DNA of 64,000 nt, taken from positions 172,997 to 236,996 of the forward strand of contig JARIED010000005.1 in NCBI GenBank assembly GCA_029266945.1. Direction: 5' to 3'. Source of the stretch: Slackia sp. GTDB lineage: Bacteria; Actinomycetota; Coriobacteriia; Coriobacteriales; Eggerthellaceae. Each line of letters starts with the position of its first letter. The first letter of the stretch is position 1. A program made the position numbers and the translations under genes. A model generated the notes under the pieces. That model was not told the origin of the DNA, searched no databases, and saw only the letters and a program-made list of their open reading frames with translations. Positions 28,551 through 36,234 of the stretch are shown in pieces.

Positions 28551-29186
28551 TTACGCCTTAGGAGCATCCTCCTGCGCGATCAAACCGTCGCGACGCATGA
28601 CGGGATACACCCATTCGGCAAGTAGAGCGCGAGCACGCTCGTGCGCCGACTCGCCTTCGGAAACGGCCGATACGGCCGCACCGTCGACCAGCGCTATAAC
28701 GAAGCGCGGGGTAACGTCCTTCAGCCCCACACGCTCGATGATGCGCCCTACGGCAGAGTCCAAGCGAGCGCGACCCGCTCGGTATGCCTTCGTGACAGCC
28801 GCCGATTCCGATGCCGCCAGAAGCTGCATATAGTGAGGAGCGGCCGTTCCCGCCTCAGCTGGCATACAGGCCGAAAGGAACAGCTCGACCACGCAATCGC
28901 GGCAAGCCTCGACCTCCATCTCCTCGGCCGCATCGGCCACAGACTCGGCTCGACGAGCCCATGAGCGCATATTGTAATCGCCTGCCTCGTAAAGCAGGTC
29001 CGAAATAGAATCAAAATAATATCCGGTAGAAGACGCGGCGGTATTCGCATGCTTGGCAACGTTGCGATACGTCACCGCGCTCGGACCGTTTTCCTGCATA
29101 ATCGCAGCCGCAGCCACAATCAAAGAAGCACGCGTGATCTGCGCTTTGACAGACTTCGGCTCCTGCGCCGTTTTCTTAGCAACCAT
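28551..29186 (-). CDS. TetR-family transcriptional regulator
   Basis: A 211-residue one-component repressor. The N-terminal helix-turn-helix is recognisable (ITRASLIVAAAAIMQENGPSAVTYRNVAKHA, then STGYYFDSISDLLYEA), with the GYYF/Y recognition helix ending typical of TetR proteins. The C-terminal 140 residues form the ligand domain, whose ligand is unknown. ATG 29186 follows GAAGG. It lies downstream of an MHS transporter gene on the same strand but behind a terminator, so it has its own promoter. It is the natural candidate regulator for the transporter and for the palindrome at 30954-30975. Confidence 0.88.
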   Translation of the reverse strand: MVAKKTAQEPKSVKAQITRASLIVAAAAIMQENGPSAVTYRNVAKHANTAASSTGYYFDSISDLLYEAGDYNMRSWARRAESVADAAEEMEVEACRDCVVELFLSACMPAEAGTAAPHYMQLLAASESAAVTKAYRAGRARLDSAVGRIIERVGLKDVTPRFVIALVDGAAVSAVSEGESAHERARALLAEWVYPVMRRDGLIAQEDAPKA

Positions 29187-29326
29187 AGCGACACCTTCTA
29201 GTACTCAAGAAGCGCCAGAGGCGCCTCGAATATTCCATCGATGCTGGGAATGGGCGCACCTCTACCAAAGCATCAGAAATACAACGTGTGTTTCTTAGGC
29301 GGAAAAGATCGGTGCGCAGAAAAAAA

Positions 29327-29360
29327 ATGCAGCGTCCACGCCGACGGCAGACGCTGCATT
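29327..29360 (-). terminator. Terminator of the MHS transporter gene
   Basis: ATGCAGCGTC and GACGCTGCAT form a 10-bp stem. On the minus strand it is followed by an eight-base U-run. Confidence 0.9.
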
Positions 29361-29503
29361 TCATAATTCGAGAACATCTTAGAACATCGACGATGTTCCC
29401 CACGCCGTCAACCCGGTGGATCGACAAGCTTTTCAAACCGTCTTCATAGCACCCGTACGACACCCATGCACGAGGCTATACGGAGGAAAGCCGATACAAG
29501 AAC

Positions 29504-30859
29504 TTAAATCTCGGAAAGGTCTTTGCCCGAATGCTCGTGCGAAAGGATCATTGCAACAAGCGCAACAGCCGATATGCCGACCATGTACCACGCAGGAGCG
29601 ATCGCATTGCCCGTGGCCTCGATCAAAGCGATTGAGATGAACGAAGCGGATCCGCCGAACAAAGCATTAGCCATGTTGAAACTCAAGGCGAAACCCGAGT
29701 AGCGGACGTCGGTCGGGAACGTTTCCGTCAAATAGCTCGACAGCGTGCCGTCGTTGATCGTCAACAAGAAGCACATGACCAATTCGACGAGCAGAATGAC
29801 CATGAAATCCTTCGAACTGAGCAGATAAAATGCAGGCACCGTCAGCACGATGAAGCCCACGCAGGCGGTAATCAGCATCTTCTTACGTCCGAACCTGTCT
29901 GAGATATGACCCGAGAAGAAGATGAACGCGATATAGACCACCAAACAAATCGTCGTAATCATAGAAGCTTTCGCGGAGTCATACTGCACCGTGTCGATCA
30001 GGTAGTTCGGCAGGTAGGTAAGAACCGCGTAGAAACCGACGGCGTTGAGCATGCAGGCACCGAAGCTGATGACCAGGACGCGAGGATACTTCTTCATGAG
30101 CGTACGGAACGGAGCCTTGACCGTAGGACCCTTCTTGTTCTCCAGGTCGGACTGCATCTTAGCGTACACGGGAGAATCGCTCAGATGCTCACGCATGTAG
30201 TGCGTGACCAGGCCCAAGGGACCGGCGAGCAGGAACGGGATACGCCAGCCCCAATCGGTCACAAAAGCGGAATCATGACCGCATACCGCATACATGATGG
30301 TTGCGAACATCGAGCCGCACAGAAGACCCGTGGCCGTGGAGGCAGGAACGACGGAGCAATACAGGCCGCGCTTGTTGGCAGGCGCGTACTCGGCCAAAAA
30401 CGTCGCCGCGCCGGCATACTCGCCCGAAGCGGAGAAGCTCTGAACCATACGGAGAAGAAGCAGGAGCACGGGGGCCAAAAGACCGACCATCGCATAGGTG
30501 GGCAGGCAGCCGATCAGGAACGTGGCGCCGCTCATCAAAAGGATGGAGGCCGTAAGGGCCCATTTGCGGCCCTTCTTATCGCCCATATTGCCCCAGAACA
30601 CTGCGCCAACAGGACGCATAAGGAACGAAAGAGCAAAGACGGCGAATGTTTCGAGAAGCGCTACCGTCGGGTTGTCGCCAGGCATGAACACCAGCGCGAT
30701 AACCGTTGCGAAGTAGGAATAACTCGCATAATCGAACCATTCGATAAAATTACCCAAAAAGGACGAGACAACGACGCGCTTGAGCGTCTTGCTCTGAGCT
30801 TCCTGGGGCGGGTTCTGCACCGCCTCGGGCTGAGACGGCGTGGCGGTTTTGTCCGTCAT
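29504..30859 (-). CDS. MFS transporter of the metabolite:H+ symporter (ProP/MHS) family
   Basis: A 451-residue, 12-helix major-facilitator protein. The MHS family entry motif SFLGNFIEWFDYASYSYFA is clear, followed by the loop-2 motif GNMGDKKGRKWAL and the mid-protein repeat SDRFGRKKM. MHS members import compatible solutes, dicarboxylates, citrate or aromatic acids with protons; the substrate here is not predictable. ATG 30859 follows AAGGAAG. It is upstream of, and perhaps controlled by, the TetR gene; a perfect 8-bp inverted repeat lies 95 bases upstream of the start. It neighbours the guanidino-enzyme locus on the same strand. Confidence 0.9.
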   Translation of the reverse strand: MTDKTATPSQPEAVQNPPQEAQSKTLKRVVVSSFLGNFIEWFDYASYSYFATVIALVFMPGDNPTVALLETFAVFALSFLMRPVGAVFWGNMGDKKGRKWALTASILLMSGATFLIGCLPTYAMVGLLAPVLLLLLRMVQSFSASGEYAGAATFLAEYAPANKRGLYCSVVPASTATGLLCGSMFATIMYAVCGHDSAFVTDWGWRIPFLLAGPLGLVTHYMREHLSDSPVYAKMQSDLENKKGPTVKAPFRTLMKKYPRVLVISFGACMLNAVGFYAVLTYLPNYLIDTVQYDSAKASMITTICLVVYIAFIFFSGHISDRFGRKKMLITACVGFIVLTVPAFYLLSSKDFMVILLVELVMCFLLTINDGTLSSYLTETFPTDVRYSGFALSFNMANALFGGSASFISIALIEATGNAIAPAWYMVGISAVALVAMILSHEHSGKDLSEI

Positions 30860-30953
30860 AAAGAATCACTTCCTTTGGGACTCGTTTCCGGCGAATTCAG
30901 AAGCGTAGCCCCCTAAGCGGACCGTTTGAACTGGTCGGCCGCGAAACCATGGA

Positions 30954-30975
30954 CGGTATATTGGGATATATACCG
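30954..30975. promoter_or_regulatory. Inverted repeat, candidate operator of the MHS transporter
   Basis: CGGTATAT-N6-ATATACCG, a perfect 8-bp inverted repeat (22 bp overall), which fits TetR-type operators in size. It is in the promoter region of the transporter, so repression by the TetR protein at 28551-29186 is a reasonable hypothesis. Confidence 0.45.
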
Positions 30976-31111
30976 CGTTCGCCACTACGGTAACGCAAGC
31001 ATGCTGCCGTTACGAAGCAGTGACTAAGCGAGCCGCGAGCCGCGACACAACCCCCAACCGCGGCGATTCGCGCACCGTGACGGGAATGGCTCGCGCCGCT
31101 CGCAAACAACA

Positions 31112-31141
31112 GGGGCCGACACATCCGACTACGCCGGCCCC
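31112..31141 (-). terminator. Terminator of the unrecognised gene 31149-31709
   Basis: GGGGCCG and CGGCCCC pair across a 16-base loop. On the minus strand the stem is followed by TGTTGTTTGC. Confidence 0.6.
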
Positions 31142-31148
31142 GATGTTC

Positions 31149-31709
31149 CTAAAAGTCTTCAAGCAAGTCGACCTGGGCCTTGCTGGCACGCATGACGAAA
31201 GCGCGCTTGGCCTTGGCGCCGCCCTGAGCGAGCTCGCGCAGAATGACGCGACGCAGACGCGGATAATCGTTCATGCCATACCAGGCAAACGCCGTGCCGC
31301 CCACATATGCCTCGACGATGCTGTGCACGGGCACGGAAGCATCGCGCTTCGCATCGAGCTCAAGGTACTCGGCAATCTGCCGCTCGCAGACCTCGCGGAT
31401 AACCTCGGAAGAAATCTCAAGGTCACGCGCGAGCTGGGTGACCTGGCGATCGACCTCGGCCTCATCGGCCTGCGGGAAATACGTCACATCATAGGTCACC
31501 GCAGCAACGCCCGATGCAACGGCGAAACCGAGCAGATCGCCAAGCTTCGCCATCTGAACGTGCTCTTCGGTACGCTCCGCGATATCGAGCTCTGCAGGGA
31601 ATCCCTTCAATCCCGCCTTGTCAAACTCAGCTTTCAGCGCCTCTTCGGCAAGCGCGGCTTCGAGCTCGACATCCGATGCAATATGGACCAGATTCTTCGT
31701 GATCTTCAT
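31149..31709 (-). CDS. Hypothetical protein, 186 residues, not recognised
   Basis: A soluble protein starting MKITKNLVHIASDVELEA after a GGAAGG-type ribosome site. It is rich in Ala, Glu and Leu and mostly helical by eye, with one central segment (GFAVASGVAAVTYDVTYFP) that could be a buried strand-helix. It has no signal peptide or cysteine motif. It lies between the MHS transporter and the DMT transporter, all leftward, but its own terminator suggests separate transcription. I do not recognise the family, and no function is assigned. Confidence 0.75.
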   Translation of the reverse strand: MKITKNLVHIASDVELEAALAEEALKAEFDKAGLKGFPAELDIAERTEEHVQMAKLGDLLGFAVASGVAAVTYDVTYFPQADEAEVDRQVTQLARDLEISSEVIREVCERQIAEYLELDAKRDASVPVHSIVEAYVGGTAFAWYGMNDYPRLRRVILRELAQGGAKAKRAFVMRASKAQVDLLEDF

Positions 31710-31831
31710 TGCTGCACCTTCCTCTCCTTGAAATACGCCCCGCCGCCATCGACCATCATATATGAGGTCTTGCACCCAGCGGCGAAAGACGCATAGTTAC
31801 CTATAAGCCTTGTATAGAACCAATAGGAATC

Positions 31832-31906
31832 CTTGGGCGAGCATTCGTCCGCCCAAGGCAGCTTTTGCTGGAAAGGCGGTCGAACCACAGGTCCGGCCGC
31901 CTTTCC
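31832..31906 (-). terminator. Two tandem hairpins after the DMT transporter gene
   Basis: GGAAAGGCGG (31870-31879) with CCGCCTTTCC (31897-31906), then CTTGGGCG (31832-31839) with CGCCCAAG (31850-31857). Neither has a strong U-run, but they are placed as the transcript end of the DMT gene. Confidence 0.55.
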
Positions 31907-31925
31907 GGGGCATAGGCTGAAGAGC

Positions 31926-33065
31926 TTACTTCAGGCCCTCTTTTTCCGCTTCCTCATCGAGGTGAGCGGAGAGGTTTTCACGAACTTCCTCTTCCTGCTT
32001 CTGTTTGCGGCCGGCAATCATACCCTTGATGGACGGAATCGCGCCGCCACCGACGATCAGGATAGCGCCGATGATAGTATTGGCCGTCAGCGCTTCGCCG
32101 AAGACAACCAGACCAATGAAGATTGCAACGGGAACCTCCCAATAAGCAATGGTGCCGTAGTCGGCAGCCGGGAGATTGCGGCCTGCAACGAGCAAGAAGC
32201 CCAAAGCGATAGGACCGCAGACAATCCACAGAAGCACGGCGCCAACCCAGTTGAACGGAGTGAACTCGACGGAAGTAACCCAGTTCTCCTGGCCTGCGGA
32301 GATGCCGTAGACATTCATCAGAATGACGATAGCAACAGCGCCGATAGTCGCGAAGATGAAGTTCCACACACCGCGAGCGGTAGTGTCTGCGTCTTTACGA
32401 TATCCATTGAAGAACATCGAAGCGCCGTAAAACACGCCAGAAAGAAGACCGAAGATATCACCGATACCTTTGAGCGGGAATTCGGGCGTAGAAGTCTGCA
32501 GATTCAAATCAACGCCGAATACCTGACCACCGACACCGAAGCCAATAAGATTGTTACCGAACAGCATACCAATGAACACAGCCACCAAGCAAATCCACTG
32601 GAGACCAGAAATGGGCTCTTTGCGAAAGATGCGCGCAAGCAGGATGCAGATGACGGGACCCGTGTAAATAAACAAAACCGCGTTAGCAACCGTCGTCAAG
32701 AGGGTAGCGGTAACGTAGCAGGCCAAAGACATGCCGATCATCAGACCGCCGAGGGCAATGGCAGGAGTCAGCTTCAACTTCTTAAAAGTTGCCACCTTAT
32801 GTGTAGCAATCATCAAGATGACAAAGAACAGAACACCCATGGCCATGCGGCCAACGGCCATCAAGGCGCCAATAGAGTCGCTACCTGCCAAGCCCTGGGT
32901 TCCATCGAACATATCGACGCGCGTACCCCAGCGACTAAACAAAGGCACCAGACCCATGCCGGTTGCCGAGATGAGCATGGCGATAGTGCCAAGGCCCAGC
33001 TTCATTTCATAGCCGTTCCCTTCCCCTTGAGAGGGAGCGGCATTCATATTCTTTCCTTCAGCCAT
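31926..33065 (-). CDS. EamA/DMT-superfamily transporter
   Basis: A 379-residue membrane protein with ten helices made of two EamA repeats. Repeat 1 covers about residues 22-165, with LACYVTATLLTTVANAVLFIYTGPVI. Repeat 2 covers about 195-350, ending AYWEVPVAIFIGLVVFGEALTANTIIGAILIVGG, the family's usual C-terminal signature. A charged cytoplasmic tail of about 30 residues follows. DMT members export amino acids, amines or metabolites; the neighbouring amidinotransferase makes a guanidino or amine product as a possible cargo (inference). ATG 33065 follows AAGGAGG. Codon use looks less GC-biased than in the neighbours. Confidence 0.88.
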   Translation of the reverse strand: MAEGKNMNAAPSQGEGNGYEMKLGLGTIAMLISATGMGLVPLFSRWGTRVDMFDGTQGLAGSDSIGALMAVGRMAMGVLFFVILMIATHKVATFKKLKLTPAIALGGLMIGMSLACYVTATLLTTVANAVLFIYTGPVICILLARIFRKEPISGLQWICLVAVFIGMLFGNNLIGFGVGGQVFGVDLNLQTSTPEFPLKGIGDIFGLLSGVFYGASMFFNGYRKDADTTARGVWNFIFATIGAVAIVILMNVYGISAGQENWVTSVEFTPFNWVGAVLLWIVCGPIALGFLLVAGRNLPAADYGTIAYWEVPVAIFIGLVVFGEALTANTIIGAILIVGGGAIPSIKGMIAGRKQKQEEEVRENLSAHLDEEAEKEGLK

Positions 33066-33235
33066 TGGTCCTCCTTAAAACCAACAAGCCGGTAAATTAC
33101 CCCTCACCCATCTGGGTGCCTGCATGTTTCGCCTTGCCGAACAGGGCAGCATATGTTTCCCATGCTTATGCGCGCCATCTGCACCATCGGGCAAAACGGC
33201 ATCCCGTTCCGAACGTTACGAGGGGGTTAGATAAA

Positions 33236-33272
33236 AAGGGGTTCGGCCCGCCACGGGCAAACCGAACCCCTT
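33236..33272 (-). terminator. Terminator of the amidinotransferase gene
   Basis: AAGGGGTTCGG and CCGAACCCCTT form an 11-bp stem with an inner CCCG/CGGG pair. On the minus strand it is followed by TTTATC. It separates the enzyme gene from the DMT transporter gene. Confidence 0.85.
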
Positions 33273-33325
33273 GCTGTTAAGCTGCACTAGCTACGCAGTT
33301 AGCATATTTTTTTGAAGACTCGAAC

Positions 33326-34474
33326 TTAGTCGTTCCACATCTCCGGGTGGATGAGGGTGTCGTCCTTGACGCGGTTCGGGAAGTAGTCCTCGCAGCCGCC
33401 CTCGCGGTAGACGTCCGCGGTGGAGCAGTGCAGGCCGCCGCCGAAGGGATAGGCGTCGCGCAGGTCGACGGGGATGACGTTCATGCCGAGCTTGTCCATC
33501 TGCTCCTGCTGGTTGACCTCGGAGGCCTCGACGATGACCGTGGAGGGATCGAGGACCAGGCAGTTCATGGACAGCCAGACGGAGCTGTAGCAGAGCGCGG
33601 GAGGCTCGGTGTGCGCCGGCTGGGCCGCGTCGACGACCTGCCAGTCGTTGGCCTCGAAGATGGCCAGCTGGCCCTCGGCGGGATGGCGGTTCGGGTTGTT
33701 GATGATCAGGCCCGGACGCAGCGGCACGAAGGTGGCGTCGATGTGGATCGGGTAGGGGTCGCCGGGGAAGTTCATGGCATGGACGCGCAGTTCGGGATAG
33801 TAGCGCTGGAACCATTCCATAGCGGTGCGGTTGGTGGTCAGACCGTGCTGGATGAACAGGTCCTTGCCCATACGCATGACGTCGGCGGCGTCCCACATGG
33901 GCTCGACTTCGGTGGTGACGAAGTCCTTGTTGGCGGTGCGGACGAGGCGCTCTTCGAGGGTGATCTTCTCGTCGTAGTAGTTGTGCTTGTAGGAAGCGTC
34001 GGTCAGGCGGGGACGGGGCGCCTGGGTCCAGAGGAACTCGGGGTCCTCGTCGAAGTACTGCTTCATGAGCGGCCAGTAGGCGAGATACTCGAAGTAGCGG
34101 CAGCGGAAGGAGTTCGCGGAAGCCATGATCTCGTTGCCGACGGTGAGCAGGATGTCACGCGGAGGCATGCAGGTCATCATGGAGTCGTTGCGGAAGTCCG
34201 GGGTGCCGATGGCCTGGTTCCACTGCAGCGGGGTGGGACGGTCGACGACGACGCCGCGGTCCTCGACGGCCTTCACGAGGTTCTCGAGGCACTCGTTGCC
34301 GCGCTCGACGGTGGCGAGGGGACGGAGGCCCCACATGCCGCGCATCTCGGAATCAACGGGGACCTTCTCGGAGGTCGCGGGCTCCTCGGGAGGAATGACG
34401 GAGTTGTCGCAGCGGCCGACGATGACGCGCTTCAGCGGATCCCAGTCGTTCCAGGAGTTAACGATTTTAGCCAT
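33326..34474 (-). CDS. Arginine:glycine amidinotransferase-like enzyme
   Basis: A 382-residue member of the guanidino-group-modifying superfamily, closest by eye to glycine amidinotransferase (GATM/StrB group). Such enzymes move the amidino group of arginine to an amine acceptor (glycine in AGAT), releasing ornithine. The triad fits: Asp195 in WDAADVMRMGKDLF, His244 in PIHIDATF and Cys350 in GGGLHCST. The long block from HIDATF through VWLSMNCLVLD to the Cys loop follows the AGAT order. The acceptor cannot be read from the sequence. ATG 34474 has an AAAGGA site, with two strong leader hairpins directly upstream. It is divergent from a dimethylargininase-like gene, and a DMT transporter gene lies downstream. 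Confidence 0.85.
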   Translation of the reverse strand: MAKIVNSWNDWDPLKRVIVGRCDNSVIPPEEPATSEKVPVDSEMRGMWGLRPLATVERGNECLENLVKAVEDRGVVVDRPTPLQWNQAIGTPDFRNDSMMTCMPPRDILLTVGNEIMASANSFRCRYFEYLAYWPLMKQYFDEDPEFLWTQAPRPRLTDASYKHNYYDEKITLEERLVRTANKDFVTTEVEPMWDAADVMRMGKDLFIQHGLTTNRTAMEWFQRYYPELRVHAMNFPGDPYPIHIDATFVPLRPGLIINNPNRHPAEGQLAIFEANDWQVVDAAQPAHTEPPALCYSSVWLSMNCLVLDPSTVIVEASEVNQQEQMDKLGMNVIPVDLRDAYPFGGGLHCSTADVYREGGCEDYFPNRVKDDTLIHPEMWND

Positions 34475-34491
34475 TGCTCTTCATCCTTTCT

Positions 34492-34545
34492 GGGAGATGC
34501 CCCATCTCCCACTATCCGTTGCATATTCTTACCAATATGCAACGG
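34492..34545 (-). promoter_or_regulatory. Two-hairpin 5' leader of the amidinotransferase gene
   Basis: Hairpin A (next to the ribosome site): GGGAGAT (34492-34498) with ATCTCCC (34504-34510). Hairpin B: TCCGTTGCATAT with ATATGCAACGG (about 34515-34544), 8-base loop. A weaker GTCGGA/TCCGAC pair lies further upstream (34566-34596). No known riboswitch class matched by eye; the ACGR loops of guanidine-II riboswitches are absent from hairpins A and B. Confidence 0.5.
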
Positions 34546-35030
34546 GGGATTAAGTGCGACAGTCGGGTCGGATTCGTCGGCGCCAACTCCTCCGACCACT
34601 GCCGTGTTCACGAGTGGAATCATAGCATCAAATTTGGCAGCTTGTAATAGAACATTGCTGAATATTTTATTCAATAATCTGTATTTTAAAGCTTTTACCA
34701 GGGGTTATTAGAAACTTAGATTTTTGTTCAAGCTCTCAAAATTTTTTTTAGAAATGGCAATTACGAATGCTGAGCGGAAGGCTATGCGATCGGTTATCAA
34801 TACCACGCTGCCGGGCGTGGACATCCCTTTCCAACCACAATCCGCGTTTTGCATCTTTTCGCCATTTCATGCAATTTAGACATATGTCGCATATCTCATC
34901 GCCAACGCTTTCATGACAGATGGAAAACCGCGCCGTCCACCGCCCCCACGGCTCGCTCGTCGTATTACAATGGCTCGTTAAGGGGAACCCCGTTCCAAGG
35001 GGCTCTAAGCAAGAAGAGAGGAATCTCATC
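34546..35030. other. Divergent promoter region of the two guanidino-enzyme genes
   Basis: About 485 bases without a convincing gene, AT-rich between 34640 and 34760. TACAAT near 34965 could be the -10 box for the rightward gene. An 80-codon open frame on the minus strand (34432-34674) overlaps the amidinotransferase start, lacks a ribosome site and is not called. Confidence 0.45.
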
Positions 35031-35807
35031 ATGACCAAATTCAGCCACATCATCATCCGCCGCCCTGGCAAGTCGTTGAGCAACGGCATCACCAGCGCGC
35101 CCGAGCTCGGCCAGCCTATCTATGAGCGTGCTATCGAAGAGCACTACGATTACGAGCATGCGCTCGAGCTGTGCGGCGTCGATGTGACCGTGCTCCCCGC
35201 GCTTGAAGAGTACCCCGACAGCTGCTTCGTCGAAGACCCCGCGGTCATCACCCGCTGCGGCGCCATCATCACCAACCCGGGCGCCGATTCCCGTAACGGC
35301 GAAAAGAACGAGATCGAGCCCGTCGTCCGCCGCTTCTTCGACGACGAGCATGTGAAGCACATCGTATCCCCCGGCACCCTCGATGGCGGCGACGTCATGA
35401 TGGTCGGCGACCACTTCTACGTCGGCCGTTCCGCCCGCACCAACGAAGAGGGCATCCGCCAGTTCTTCGAGATCCTCGAAGGCTGGGGCCTCGAGGGCTC
35501 CGAGGTTCCGCTGGAAGAGGTCCTGCACCTCAAGACCGGTGTGAACTACATCGAAGACAACAACATGCTGGTCTCCGGCGAGTTCATCGAGAAAGAAGAC
35601 TTCGCCCAGTACAACAAGATCGTCGTCCCCGAGGAAGAGGCCTACGGCGCCAACTGCATCTGGGTCAACGGCACCGTCATCGTGGCCGAGGGCTATCCCA
35701 CCGTCCTCAAGGCCGTTCAGGACCTGGGCTACAAGACCCTCGTCGTGGACACCTCCGAGTACCGCAAGGTCGACGGCGGCCTCTCCTGCCTGAGCCTGCG
35801 CTTCTAA
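35031..35807 (+). CDS. Dimethylargininase (DDAH)-like hydrolase
   Basis: A 258-residue guanidino-group hydrolase. DDAH enzymes convert N-omega-methylated arginines to citrulline and methylamine or dimethylamine. Features in order are CFVEDPAVI (residues 65-73), GTLDGGDVM (115-123), YVGRSARTN, catalytic His166 in LHLKTG and nucleophile Cys253 in GGLSCLSLRF at the extreme C-terminus, as in bacterial DDAH. The short single-domain length argues against arginine deiminase (about 400). ATG 35031 follows GAGAGGA; a longer frame starting at 34920 is not family-like. It is divergent from the amidinotransferase gene, so two enzymes of one superfamily share a control region. True substrate uncertain. 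Confidence 0.85.
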   Translation: MTKFSHIIIRRPGKSLSNGITSAPELGQPIYERAIEEHYDYEHALELCGVDVTVLPALEEYPDSCFVEDPAVITRCGAIITNPGADSRNGEKNEIEPVVRRFFDDEHVKHIVSPGTLDGGDVMMVGDHFYVGRSARTNEEGIRQFFEILEGWGLEGSEVPLEEVLHLKTGVNYIEDNNMLVSGEFIEKEDFAQYNKIVVPEEEAYGANCIWVNGTVIVAEGYPTVLKAVQDLGYKTLVVDTSEYRKVDGGLSCLSLRF

Positions 35808-35829
35808 AACATCCGCGCATATGCGTCCG

Positions 35830-35858
35830 ACGGGCCCTTCCTGATGGAGGGGCCCGTT
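35830..35858 (+). terminator. Terminator of the DDAH-like gene
   Basis: CGGGCCC(C)TTCCT pairs with AGG(A)GGGCCCG, followed by TTTTTTCG. Confidence 0.88.
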
Positions 35859-36234
35859 TTTTCGTCCTCGATCGTGTGCAAAGCGTGTGCTTTCGTCCCG
35901 CATGAGAGTTCCCGACGCAAAACGCGCGCGAACCCTCATAATAGTCAATTCATCATTATTCGCAGCTTTTTCGATCATCATCAGCTGCGCCATGAGCCTT
36001 GACGGCCTTTGTGTGCGATGAAGAGCACGCGCGAATTTCGTCCGAGGCTCCGTTCGAGACGACGCCTCGTTGCGAGATTCGCCCTTCGGAATCGTTCGCG
36101 CGCATGCCGCGCCGAAATCCGTCCTGCAGAAATCTCTTTGAGAAGCATCCGTGCAAACGGAGCGCCGCTGTGCGCACGTCCCGATACGCGCGCCGCCATG
36201 CTTGTCGCTCGAAGCACGACTTAAGGAGACTGTC
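35859..36234. other. Long untranslated stretch before the DEAD-box helicase gene
   Basis: About 375 bases without a supported gene. A -10-like CATAATAGT is near 35938, so the helicase transcript may carry a leader of nearly 300 bases, as is common for cold- or growth-regulated DEAD-box genes. Short open frames on both strands (35999-36238, 36009-36224, 35981-36217) have no ribosome site. Confidence 0.4.

Noticed and set aside
34475..34600. Guanidine-II riboswitch in the amidinotransferase leader
   Set aside because: Two hairpins are present, but their loops do not carry the ACGR tetraloop that defines this class.
34432..34674. An 80-codon minus-strand frame upstream of the amidinotransferase gene
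   Set aside because: Overlaps the enzyme's start codon and leader hairpins; no ribosome site. A leader peptide was considered but no Arg-codon run is present.
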